A DNA stretch of 64,000 bases from NCBI GenBank assembly GCA_025331565.1, contig JAFREQ010000037.1, forward strand, positions 1,364,001 through 1,428,000, written 5' to 3'. Made by a program: the position numbers and the translations under genes. Shown here in pieces: positions 35,395-46,762 of the stretch. This DNA is from Holacanthus passer. Taxonomy: Eukaryota > Chordata > Actinopteri > Pomacanthidae. Each line of letters begins with the position of its first letter. Positions within the stretch are counted from its first letter, which is position 1. Under the pieces are notes generated by a model. The model searched no databases and was not told the DNA's origin. It was given only the letters and a program-made list of their open reading frames with translations.

Positions 35395-37071
35395 CTAGAT
35401 GGGGAGGGGAGAATAAGTGACAGATGAAATCGCATCCTTCAAGGTTACAGCTGCAGACATCCAAGAGCAAGAAAAGCCACCTTCCGGGGACGGGCACATG
35501 ACCCCGGCGGCCATTTTAGCCCGGTTGGCTACTGATGGTCAATATTGCTATACTGACACTGGAAATCCAATTTAATCCCAATCCAATTCTCTGAATTACT
35601 TTTAAAGTTGCAGTCAGTAATATTGCACCAATAGTGGTCGATATTACTGCACTGATTAAATTGTGTTTATTTCTTTGATTTCATTTGAAACTCTCATATC
35701 ATTACAGGAATAATGAAAATAGCATTCATGAAGTTTGACTATATGTTGAGTCGTTCATTTTCAAAATGGTCGCTTGCAATTCAATGGCCACATCGATTTT
35801 GCAACCCAGCAACTACAGCCAAGAAATTTTTACAAGTAGCCCACGACACAGTGTAAAATCAATCAACTGCATATATAATTTGTCATTAACATTGAGGCTT
35901 TGTATGCCTCTTACTCAAGCTCCATCTAAGGGAGAGTATTGAACCTGTGTTTGGCAGGTGCAGGTTGAAATCCATGTGACCAGGCCGGTCATGTGCCGTC
36001 AACCGCAACAGAAAAGTGGGAACAAACAGCCTCGAGCCACGCAGCACCAGCACCGTACAGAGGCCTGAAGACCCCTAGATGGCTATTGTTAGAATTTAAA
36101 ATTCATTTAAATTTTAAAGGTAAACCCTCTCTTTTGAAAGCTTGGAAAAAAACACATTGCACATTAAAAACATGAAATATGGACTACAGATGTTCCATGT
36201 TTTTAGCAGCTGTGGTAACCGAGTACATTCTGTTATAAATTGATTCAGATATCTTGTACGTACATGCGCTTTATGTCGAGAGTATCTGTTCTAGGCTCGC
36301 TGGTATAAAGGCCTGCACTCTACTTAAATGTAGCACTCGTGCCACCATCTGCAGGCGCGCTGGGTGCTGTGGCATCGGGCTGTTTGCCAGACGGGCCGCA
36401 GGCTCGGGGGCCTTTGAAGGGGTGAGTGCCATCTTTGAACAAGGCATGGGAGATGCCAGCTAGACCAAGGGTTACTAATGGACAGAGAGAAACATGAACC
36501 TGCTATCATGAGGAAAAAAACAGAAATAAAAAAGACCACAGAAACAGACCCACATGATAAGAATGCATACTATCAGTGCAGCACTAAAACGTACAAACGC
36601 TTACCTGCGGTTCTGAATAGATGGCTGAGTATAATCTAAAAATGTTGCTATCTGAAGTGATGCATGTCTGAGGACAGTGCCATCTATTGAAGTCATTCAA
36701 AAAGTGAAATGTGCCTTTGGAAAAGAAATCTATTTGTACACAGTAATGAGAATGACTACAATGATCTATGATCTGTTCAAAAGATGTGCTGCAGAGCATG
36801 GATAACTTTGTTAAGTGTTAGATTGATGGATATAAAAATCTACAAAGACATCTAAGCATCAAGGCAGAAAAAACTTACAGTCCAGGCAAGTCATAAACAA
36901 TACATGCAACTACAAAGACAAACTACAAAAACTGGTTTAGTATGTGTTAGGTCTGATATCAAGTCTGGACCTTAAAGAAAATATACAAAAAAGAAAAGAA
37001 ACCACAATAACAGTAAGGCCTCCTCTTGAACTCGAGGGGAGGGGCGCCAACAGGGACGGTTTATACGATAC
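35395..37071 (-). other. Neurexin intron upstream of the SS3 microexon (1677 bp)
   Basis: Contains a pyrimidine-rich tract before the SS3 acceptor and a GC-rich block around 36335-36440, which is discussed as a finding. The rest is AT-rich with no recognised element. Confidence 0.85.
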
Positions 37072-37275
37072 CTAGGTTGACCGTCAGCTTGACTCTCCCG
37101 CTGTCCAGCTCCAGCCTCAGCGTGTCCGCAGACTCGCGGGACGTGGCGGCCATGAGCAGGCCGAACGCCCGCTGGGACATGAAGCGGAGGGAGACGTCCT
37201 CGGCCTCTGTGTGCATGACGGTTGGAATCACGACTTTCATGTACATGCTGCCGTCGTATGACAGGATTGACGCCT
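37072..37275 (-). CDS. nrxn3: Neurexin alpha exon: first part of LNS4
   Basis: A 204-nt exon, phase 1 in and phase 1 out. The acceptor is TTTTCCAG before AGGCGTC and the donor is GTATCG after AACCTAG. It encodes EASILSYDGSMYMKV, MHTEAEDVSLRFMSQRAFG, TSRESADTLRLELD and GRVKLTVNL, the N-terminal strands of LNS4 right after EGF-B. It ends at the splice-site-3 position: the last G joins either the SS3 microexon (35368-35394), giving Asp, or the constitutive exon at 33871, giving Gly. Both joins keep frame. The ASILSYDG start fits NRXN3 better than the ATVLSYDG of NRXN1 and NRXN2, while SLRFMSQRA and SRESADTL are shared with NRXN2. Confidence 0.96.
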
Positions 37276-37546
37276 CTGGAAAAGACGAGATGAACATGGG
37301 AAATTTTTGAGTCCCATTTTATTTAACATGCAATAAGCTTTTAAGGTACATGGTACCAACAAGAGCAATGCAGGGAAGGAGAGGCTGTGCCTATTTGTGT
37401 GTGTGTGCATGATAAAAAATAAACACAGATAAAATCATAACAGGACCAAGGCAATATATTGCATATGCTTCACCTCCTTCTGACAGCTTTGTTTATGCTA
37501 CAGAAGCTTCCGATAAGATAAGGAGATTGTGCGCTAGGAAAGCAAA

Positions 37547-37550
<4 letters not shown>

Positions 37551-37577
<27 letters not shown>
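37551..37577. repeat. (CA)n microsatellite
   Basis: Perfect CA units, 27 bp. Confidence 0.9.
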
Positions 37578-37581
<4 letters not shown>

Positions 37582-39279
37582 ATGAGCTCAGTGAGGAAAA
37601 GTGAACCCAATTTAAAGTTGGAACATGCATGCGTGTCCCTTATATTTTATCAATGGGAAACACACGCATACATGTCCCACGTGCCCGGTTGCAGCTGTAT
37701 TCATCATCCGTCGAGTGACAGGCGAGTGTCTGGGCGCTCGGGCTGAGGCGCACACATGCTGCTCAGTGTGCAGAAAATTAAATCATCATGCCACTTCCTC
37801 CTCTCCCTGGCAACTCCCCTCTATAGATGTGGGCTGGTGCTTTTACTTAAATAGTGAAATCTTCTTGGGGGAAAATAAAGCAGAATGTACACCCGCACTG
37901 TACGACAAAATGTTGTTGTGTAGTTGAATAGGGACAATATGAATGACTACATCACGGCCGCTTGAAGGCTGCTGGCCCGGACTATTCTGCTCCCTTCTTA
38001 CGAGTTCAAAAATGAGGAGAAAAGCAGGAGCGAGTGCGGCGAAGAAAGAGGAAGACTGTCAGCAGACCGGGAGCCTCTCGGGGGGTAGAGAGAGACAGAT
38101 TAAAAAGGGTATCCAACCATGACATACCTGTTTTGACACCTCAGCTTTTTAAAAGAAAAAATAGCCCTGTGGCCTCAGAAATGCACCACCATTTGGCTGC
38201 ATCTACGGAAATGCTGAGGCTGTAGGTAAGAGGTTTTGGAGCATCATATGAGAGAGGGGTTAAAGGATGCAATGTCACGTCCTGTGTGATGCCAATTTTC
38301 TTTTTCCATTTCTACATGAGAATATAGCGTCATTTTCAGGTTGATTTGTGTAGAGGAATGCTTACCCATGCAAAGAGTAACGCATTCTAAGTAGTATTGG
38401 ATTTTTCCTTGCTTAAATGTCAAGATTCATGCAATATGTTGCAAAATTCATATATAAGCAGCGTGAGATCACTGAGGCGTTCGTCTAGTCGAGCAGAGCG
38501 CTGCTGTAAAAATCCCACATTCGTCCGTTTTGCTTTTAGGGCTGTTGTAAAATCCATTCTATGAACAAGCTGTCGACTGTGTGGGTACAGTAGCCTGGAG
38601 GATAATGAAACCTTGGCTCCCCATTGTTCTACTCAATATTAAATTGCACAGGCTCTCTCCCTTTTTGTGTCTCCTTTGCACTCACGCACACACACATAAA
38701 AAAAAAAAAAAGCGCCGACACACATCCACACACGCGTGCACACTAGCCAGTCCGCAGACGGATCCTCTAACTGACACAGGCAAGTATTGATCGGTGAGCC
38801 AGGTCAGGTCCCAGACTCACACCAGAAGGAAAAACACAAAAACATAGTGAGAGTCAATCTGCAGCCCAGAAAACACAAAGAGACAAGGAAGGACGTGAAA
38901 AGTAGCCTATAAACAAACTGTGATGTCCACTCTGGAGTTTGAGCCGACTCGGCACAGCGCCCCAGGTAATTGGCTCAGATGTTTGCTGCTATGAGAATGT
39001 GACACTGGAATGGAAACTTTCTCTAAAGTGGTCATGTAACTGACAACTTGTAACAATTTTTTTTTTACTGGCTCTCAACTGTGCATAACTTGTTTGTAAG
39101 GTCTAAAACAAACTTATGTCAGAACTAAATGAAATGTCTAGCGATTTGTCACAGTATTGGAAAACTATAAAATGGAATAATATGCCACTGGGAGCCAACA
39201 GGTGGCACAAATACACCACAGTACAAAAGCAGAGACGTGGAGTGAAGCAGTGTGGCCGTACTTAGGCCTTGATCTAAAT

Positions 39280-39880
39280 GACATGCTCACAATGACAATG
39301 TCAACATGCAGGTATTTAGCAGGTGTAATGTTAAACCATCTTAGTTTAGCGTGTTAGCAGGCTAACATTTACTAATTAGCAATAAAGAGAAAATGCGAGT
39401 GAGGCTAAAACAATTTATTTTAGATTATAAATCACAACCATTTAACTTTTCTGACTTTTAAAGCTGAATGAAATGTGTTGCATTGTGACATGAGTTTTCC
39501 AAAATCAAATCACAAGTGAAGAGGTGTGTTGCATTTCAAGCTTGTCCAGCAGAGGGCAGCTTTGTGCAGAGCAAAATGGAAACAATCAACTGTCCAACCA
39601 CAGTTTGGGGGCTGAACAATTGGTGGAGGAATGCGATCCATCCAATGGTTGTCAAAATAATGTACTTAAAACCACGAATGTCAACCTTGTGGTGGTGTGA
39701 GAGGAAAAGTCTGGGGATCTCTGAAGTGAATAGAATTCTTCCTCAGGGGACCATGAATATCTGTATGAAATATCATCATCTATCCAATACTTGTTGAGAT
39801 ACTTCTGTCTGGACCAAAGTGGTGGACAGACCGATCAACCAACACTGCCATCCATCGAGTCACAAGCATGGCCAGAAAAA
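39280..39880 (+). repeat. Teleost interspersed repeat, second copy
   Basis: Holds ATGACATGCTCACAATGACA, CATCTTAGTTTAGCGTGTTA, GCAGGCTAACATTTACTAAT and TAGC. Then, after ~220 unrelated-looking bases, ACCACGAATGTCAACCTTGT, GAGGAAAAGTCTGGGGATC, ACCATGAATATCTGTATGAA, CAATACTTGTTGAGATACTT and GGACCAAAGTGGTGGACAGA follow. Same family as 8170-8770. The middle is diverged or replaced. Edges are approximate. Confidence 0.68.
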
Positions 39881-40682
39881 ACACTTCCTTTAAGCATTAA
39901 TTCCAAATGATCGTGTTTCTTTCCTGTGACAGTGATGAATTTCCTCTTTTGTTCATCCTTTTCCAACATCTGTCTCTTACATTATTGACTGCTCCATCAG
40001 TATCTCTTCAGCTGTTCAGATACATTTTACCGCATTGTCCAAGATCATGAAAACACAATATGAAAGTCTGCTGTGGGATTGATTTCCCCTTTAAAAGTTT
40101 TAGCCGTTCACGGTTGAAAAATACCCTCGACCCATCTTAAGAGGCTGCATAAAAACCTTCCTAACCAGTCTGCCAATATGCTTGACTGCTCCCACAGTCA
40201 ACATTGCGCTGTGGCTTTTGAAGCAAGCAACAACATAATAGCAGCCAATTTTAGAGGTCTATTTTGGTGTACAACATCCTTTTTAGGACAAAGTGGTCTC
40301 CATCATGTCTGAATGTCATCGATCAATCACAGCCAGGATTGGCCGTGTTGTAGTCAAATGGCTTTTTATTGTCTGCCAGAGGAGAGGGGATGTCTTTGGT
40401 TGACTGCAGTTCAGTGTATTTTATTCCCACCGCATGTATCGCTCTGCTTTGAGTGGCAGACAAGCAAAACAGAGAAAAAAGCCTGTGTTCATTTTGAGGA
40501 TGTCCTTCATTTAGAACTACAGAGGGAACGTTCAACAAGAAACAAAAGGCAATTCTCTTGAGATGACTGACCAGGAGTGATTGACATGGCAGAATCAAGT
40601 AATCTACCTCACTGTTCCTTACTGGTCAAATCATTTTCTCCAGATATTTAAAAAAAAAAAAAACTTTAAGACACACACAGAC

Positions 40683-40703
40683 AAAACAAACAAACAAACA
40701 AAA
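40683..40703. repeat. (AAAC)n repeat
   Basis: About five AAAC/CAAA units. Confidence 0.8.
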
Positions 40704-41926
40704 ACAGAAATATGACAAGGAGTTAAAGATTCTGATACAATATCTTGCTTGTCTTTGGACATCAAATATGTTAATTTCTTATTACTAATTTTACACAAAT
40801 AAATTTTACTTAGCTGTTTGTTCTCCTCAGTAGTTTCCTTCTATGATTATATTGGTGACCTTCCTACAAATCTGCAGCCCAAAGTGCACCTTCTTAGGAG
40901 AGACATTCAAAGCGACACACTCCTTTAATTTGTAATGAACAACTTGCTTTGGCCGTACCAAACTTACTCTACTAGAAGCTGATGTTCAAGCAAGCCAATC
41001 AATATTTTTATATTATGGTTCAAACTGCTCTGTGCAATGTGAAACACTGAAATTATGAACCCACAGAGACTTACCACCCGACTCTGCACTTCCTGTCAGC
41101 TCTAAAGAGCATTTTACTGTCTTTCGGTTTATTGTTTTGGTTTTCGCAACTTTCCTCTTTTTTGCGTCAAGTTTCATTGCGCTTATGAGTCTCATTTCCA
41201 GCTGCTCTCAGTGGAAAAGCTCTGATAAACTCTGACAACTGCCCGGCACAAAACGGCCTTGCTATAATAACGTCCAACGAGGTAAAAAAAAAAAACATGA
41301 TCAGACGGGCTGCAAACAGGTCGACCAAATACCTAAACAAGGAGGTAAAACTGAAAGCGAGCTCAGTCAAAATGTCTGTAATAATGTCTTGTATGTCTAT
41401 GGATACAGAACTACACAGTTAGGACGAACATTGAACCAGGATGTTGGCAGACATTTACAACACACAGTTGAGGTAATAATTTGACCTTTTGCCTTTATTG
41501 TAACTTTCAAATAAGTTAGGCCAACCTGTAGGTTTGTTTAAAACCAGTATGACTGTTCTTTTTAGCATATTCACATCTCAGCTTCACGATGATGATGATT
41601 ACAATCTTATTATACCAACAGGAATGACTGCCAGTATTTCAGACATTTCTCTTAAAGCTAACATCTTCTTTCTAGTGTCCAGCTGTTTATTTTTCTACAC
41701 CTGGCATCACAGTAACCCAGAGAAAGTTATGGCATCATGTAAAGCTTAATCACAGCTCCTAAAGTGAAGCTGTAAAGAAGTGAAAGCAGACAGCTGAAGT
41801 AAACATCACTTTACATTTGTGGAGAATTAAACAAATCAGGCTCGGCATAAGCGAAGACTGCCACTGTGATTATAGTCATTCATGCCCAATGTAAAGCTAA
41901 TAGCAGGCCTCACAAAGATACAGCAG

Positions 41927-41954
41927 GTGTGTGTGTGTGTGTGTGTGTGTGTGT
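41927..41954. repeat. (GT)n microsatellite
   Basis: Perfect GT units, first of a cluster reaching 42867. Confidence 0.9.
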
Positions 41955-42092
41955 TTAGATTTATATGCATGCACAATGCGATATCTCTGCACCCACAGTA
42001 TGTGCTGCTCTGTAAGTTGGTCTTTCGTAAGAGAGATATCAGCAGCAATGAGGATGTCATTTCAGATGATAATTAAGCTGCTACTTGTCAGT

Positions 42093-42120
42093 CTGTGTGT
42101 GTGTGTGTGCATGTGTGTGT
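42093..42120. repeat. (GT)n microsatellite, interrupted
   Basis: GT units with one GCAT interruption. Confidence 0.85.
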
Positions 42121-42268
42121 TTTCTAGCGAGCCCCACACTTTACATAATTAGCAGTCCAACTGAAGCAGAAGATGGAGGAGGAGGAAAGCTATTAAGTGA
42201 GAGGCTTCACAAATATTCAGGGTATAAAGGGGAGGGTGGGGGGGTGTACGCTAGTCAAATCTCTTCCG

Positions 42269-42312
42269 CACACACACACACACACACACACGCAAACACA
42301 CAGACACACACT
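42269..42312. repeat. (CA)n microsatellite, interrupted
   Basis: Perfect CA for ~23 bp, then CGCAAACACACAGACACACA. Confidence 0.88.
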
Positions 42313-42513
42313 TTAGTCCTGTTCAAACTCTGAAATCTGTTTTCTTTCTCTCTCACTGTTCCCATTATTTACTCGCCTTGGCTGTAACTGTGTAGGATTA
42401 TCTAATCTTTTTTTCCCCCCTAACAGACTGACAAGCCTTTGTTTTGATAAACAAACCAACAAGGGCCTTGACTGTCACTGTGGTGTTTCATGTGAATGCC
42501 TGTCAACCCTTCT

Positions 42514-42537
42514 CCACACACACACACACACACACAG
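42514..42537. repeat. (CA)n microsatellite
   Basis: Perfect CA units, 24 bp. Confidence 0.9.
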
Positions 42538-42832
42538 GAACGCATACAGTGTCTGCTGTCAACAATCTTTAAAGTTCAAAAATCATATCCTCATCCTGAC
42601 AGCAAGGATAAGGACATCGATAAAGAATCTTACAGTCGCTAAGTGAGTCTGAGTCTCCTTTATGTGTGTATATATATAAAGTGTGTTTACGTGTGCGCGC
42701 TGTGTTTGTGTACTACGTGTATACACACTGAGGCAGTAGGAAATGCCTGCACTCGACAGAAGAGGCTCTTGGCTGTGGACGTTATCCACAGTAATCCTCA
42801 CCACGTGATTCACTCTGGAGACACGCGGGCGA

Positions 42833-42867
42833 GCGCACGCACGCACGCACACACACACACACGCACA
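42833..42867. repeat. (GCAC)n/(CA)n compound microsatellite
   Basis: GCACGCACGCAC units followed by CA units; alternating purine-pyrimidine. Confidence 0.88.
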
Positions 42868-45444
42868 AATTAAGTGCTGCTACAACACAGGAACATCAGA
42901 ACGACCAAAAATATCCCGACAGACTACACTGTACTTTTAAATGCACACTCCAGTCGAATAATCCAAACCCCCTGTGAAAAAAAACCACTTAAATAAGACA
43001 CACGGCAATACATTTAAATGCAGAGGGAGCAAAATTAAATTTAACCGTGTATACATTAGACGGGAAATATTAGTAGTCTCACCTCCGTACAGCTTCGCTC
43101 TTTCATTACCATGGTTTAAGTCTGATGAAGTTGTGATTGTGCGGCTCTTAGTCTCTTTTATCTGAAGCTAAGGGACTTCAATTCCCATCATTACTGTTTA
43201 AATATACTCTTTAAATAAGCCTAACAGCGTGATATTCAATATTTGTATGCCCCAAAAGCACAAACTGACCTTAAAATATCTCCGTGGGCTGTTGATCGCA
43301 CTGCTGAGTCAATGGTTACTTAACCTAGCGCTGATGTTAATAAGATGTCATTTTCAATGTTAGAATTTCCCACGGCAGCTGTGCTGTCATCATTCTATAT
43401 TGTAAGAAGCTGCAATAACAAAAGCAAAAATGTAGCCCTTGCATGTCACACATCAAAACAGACAAAAGCAGCATTAGCAGCCACCTGATTGAGGTAAACC
43501 TAAAGAGTCTCCAATTAATCAGATGTTCAACCTCCCTGCCACTCGCTTGCTGCCGACTTCGTCCACTGTTTGATGCAGTGCACAAGCAGGATTGGCTGGT
43601 GCACAGTTTATCAGAACTTTCTGGGTGAAAATGGCTCCTGCTGCAAGAACCATGGTTGATAATAGTGAAATGTGCCCACCATAAAACCAACGAGCTATAT
43701 GACTCTATAGCTTGTTCATAAATTTGTTAAATTTCGTGCTGTGAGAAAAGTAGGATGAGCTACTGCATGCTTCAGACTCTTTTCAGTCTTTTCTGTGATC
43801 TGTGTTTGACTTTCACTCATTGTTTTGTGGCTGTTGAGGCATTTGGGTTCATTGCAGTTTTTAATTTTCAGTTTTAAAATGATCATATATATTTTTTTAT
43901 TTTTACTTAACAGCTATGAAGAGATCAATTCAATTCAAAAGAGGCTAAAAAGCCCTGCAGAGCTGGAGAACTGCTGAATTGGTAGGTCGAGTTAAGGCAA
44001 GTAAAAAAAATGTATAGCCCCACAACTTCATTGTAGTATCTGTGGACATGGACTTTGGTAACATGGTCACAAATAAATACAGTCTGTATTATTTGGAGCT
44101 GGCTCTTCGTTTCTTTATAATCTCCTTTTCTTGCTGTGTTTCCCCTTTTCTCACTTTTTTCTTCCTATAATGAACACATAGTGACTCGTAGAGAAACCCT
44201 AAAATGTAAAACGCAGTGCACTGTCTCAGCCCAGATTTAGGAAATAGTACATACTAAGCACTTTGAAGAGTGACATTCCCTTCAGACAGTAAAACTCATG
44301 AGGTCAGTGCACTCACGGGGATTATCAAATATTCCGCCGTGCTCAACCTAAGCAGGCCCGGATGAATTTATCAGGATATCAAAAATCATAAAGGGTGATG
44401 TAGCGTCAATATGATACAGTAAGCGGTTTTGTGCATGAGACATATTGAATAGGCTTTAGGCAAGATAAATCCGTAGAGCTTTATCAACATGTGACAGATA
44501 TAATCAGTATCTAAAACAAGCCTCTGCACATTACATTTCAAGTATGATTTTGTAATGAGCATCATACTGTGCTATTTATTCTCACTGCAGTCTAGGCCAG
44601 GAACAACAAAGTGACTCATTCCCATGGTGTTGCTGGCTTAACCCCAACCCTAAAGTCACAGAATGGTATTCCTCAACAGTCTCTCTAAGATGGATTATTT
44701 AAAGCCAAGCGGCTGCATTTCACCTGAAGGATGCTGAAGTTATGATTAATGACAGTGTGAGGTGATTTATGGGGGTAAAACAGCTGCTTAGTGGGTAGTT
44801 ACACACATGGGCACACAGGGGTCACTGTGCATAAAAGCAAACATACGCACATATACGACAATTTGCAAAGCTTAAATACCTGCACATTAACCTTCATGAG
44901 TGGCGTGTGCAGACTCTGTAAGAGGCAAAGGTGGAAACATTAAAGGGTACCTTTTGCCCTCCAGTGGCGCTTGAGCAAAACAAAAGGGCACTTTGGAGGC
45001 ACTTGGACTGACCAGAGGCCAAAAGGGTAATTGGGGGGGGCACCTAGGCTGTGACCTCAGAGCAACTGTGAGAAAGAGAAGTGAGCCTTTAAGACGCAGA
45101 CATATCCTGCTAAAAAAAGTTATAACAGAAGAAGTCTCTTTAAGCAAGAAGGGCAGGGTGGTCATTCCTTCTTACTTTTATCATTACATTCTGTAATCTG
45201 GCTACAGCATCGTGGGAATGAGCAAATGTTTTCCATATCTTCTACAGTATGCGCCGCTGTGAGTCTCTGCTGGGTGTGCATGTACGAGAAAGAATTTGTT
45301 GATAAAGTACGTTTGATTTATGGTTTTGCCCTTGCTAAGTTTTCCCGGCCTGACCGTGCATTGAATCGTTGTTGCATCAGGCAGCGGTGGATGAAGATAC
45401 ATCAGTGCAGGTGCTTAATGTTAGTTTTTGTTTTCAGGCAGTGT

Positions 45445-45608
45445 TGTGGGCATTTCTTTTTTAGACTTCAACAGTCGAGAGATGACAGGAAACGAGGGGA
45501 GAGAGAGAGAGATGGGGGATGACAGAAACAAATGTCACCGGTCGGACGCAAACTGAGGACGCTGCAGTTCGTGTTTGGTCCATTAGCCCCTGGGCCATCA
45601 GGGCGCCA
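45445..45608 (-). mobile_element. tRNA-derived SINE, same family as the copy at 8.6 kb
   Basis: On the minus strand it starts GTGGCGCCCTGATGGCCCAG and then GGGCTAATGGACC (A-box region). A degraded B box follows (GTTTGCGTCCGAC, 45541-45553), then TGTCATCCCCCATCTCTCTC, CCTCGTTTCCTGTCATC and CTCTCGACTGTTG. It shares the SINE order of head, TGTCATC body and CTCTC...ACTGT tail with the copy at 8519-8693. Target duplications are not clear. Boundaries are approximate by about 10 bp. Confidence 0.75.
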
Positions 45609-46709
45609 CATGGTAGTGTGTTTGGGAATGAGGAAAAATACCAGTGAGTGTGCAAACTAAGAGCATCTTTGTAACTTATAAAACTTAAAATATATGTGCA
45701 TTAGCAGACAGTGAGGGGGAAGAGAAGACTGTTTTCCTGTGGGTTTCCATTGCCAGATTTTCAGAGTCCTTGTACCAGGAGAACTTTGATCGCCTCATTT
45801 CCAGCATCTCTGGCAATATGTTCGACAAACGCAACAGCCTTGTACTGCTGTAAAACTCCTCCACATCTGGTGTACTGAGCTGTACCTCCTGTTCAGTCTT
45901 TCAACCACCCGAGTATGCAAATGAAATATACAGTAGCTACCTTTGCCGGACTCCGGAGGGGAGGAGATGCTTCTCCTGTTGCTGCCTGATGCTGAGTACG
46001 ATACAATGGGCATTTTACCTTTCAACAAATCCAGCACCATCCTTGACCCTCATCGGCACAAGGAAATCTCAGACAGAGAAACAAATATGCAGTGTGCACA
46101 CCTGCATGTACACCCAACCAGCGATCCACAGCACCATCAGGGGGCAGCAAAGCCAAACGCAGCCGGCTGCTGTTGACACCGGCTTCTCATTTGACTTGAT
46201 GGGGAGATGAAGAGGGCGGAGATGAGGAGGGTGGTAGCAGGGGCGAGGGAGAGAAAAGGGGAGGGGGGAAGGAGATGTCTGAAGGTGACCAAAAATGTAC
46301 ACCAACAATGAGAAAACAAAAATGAGTAAAGAACAAAAGAAGCAGGTGGAATATGAGACGAAAAAGAGAGGAACTGTGTGTAGGTTGAGGTGAACCTATG
46401 GGATCAACCTAACTATCATTATATTAAACATGGCAGACTTAGTCCTTGAAGATCATGCTGCAAAAAACATTATTAATAAATGCAAATCCATGCTGTTTTT
46501 TTTTTTTAAAACATGCGATCACAAACACTGCTGTGAAACCCAACGAGGGAATGGTGCAACCTCCAGCAAAGAAGTATTTTTTTTCCCATTTTATTCCTGA
46601 AAATCAGTTACTTTCTCTGGGAACCTTCCTCCCTGCTGCCGTGAGAGGTTTGGAGACTTGTCAATTTCTCAGATGGCCGAACACTGAAGGCTTGATTTCC
46701 TCTAAGTGT

Positions 46710-46762
46710 TCTCTCTCTCTCTCTTGCTCCCTGTGTGTGTGTGTGTGTGTATGTGTGTGTGT
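46710..46762. repeat. (CT)n then (GT)n compound microsatellite
   Basis: CTCTCTCTCTCT, short spacer, then (GT)n with ATGT and CTGT interruptions. Confidence 0.88.

Noticed and set aside
45541..45608. tRNA-like sequence on the minus strand
   Set aside because: Degraded B box and SINE tail; it is the head of a SINE copy.
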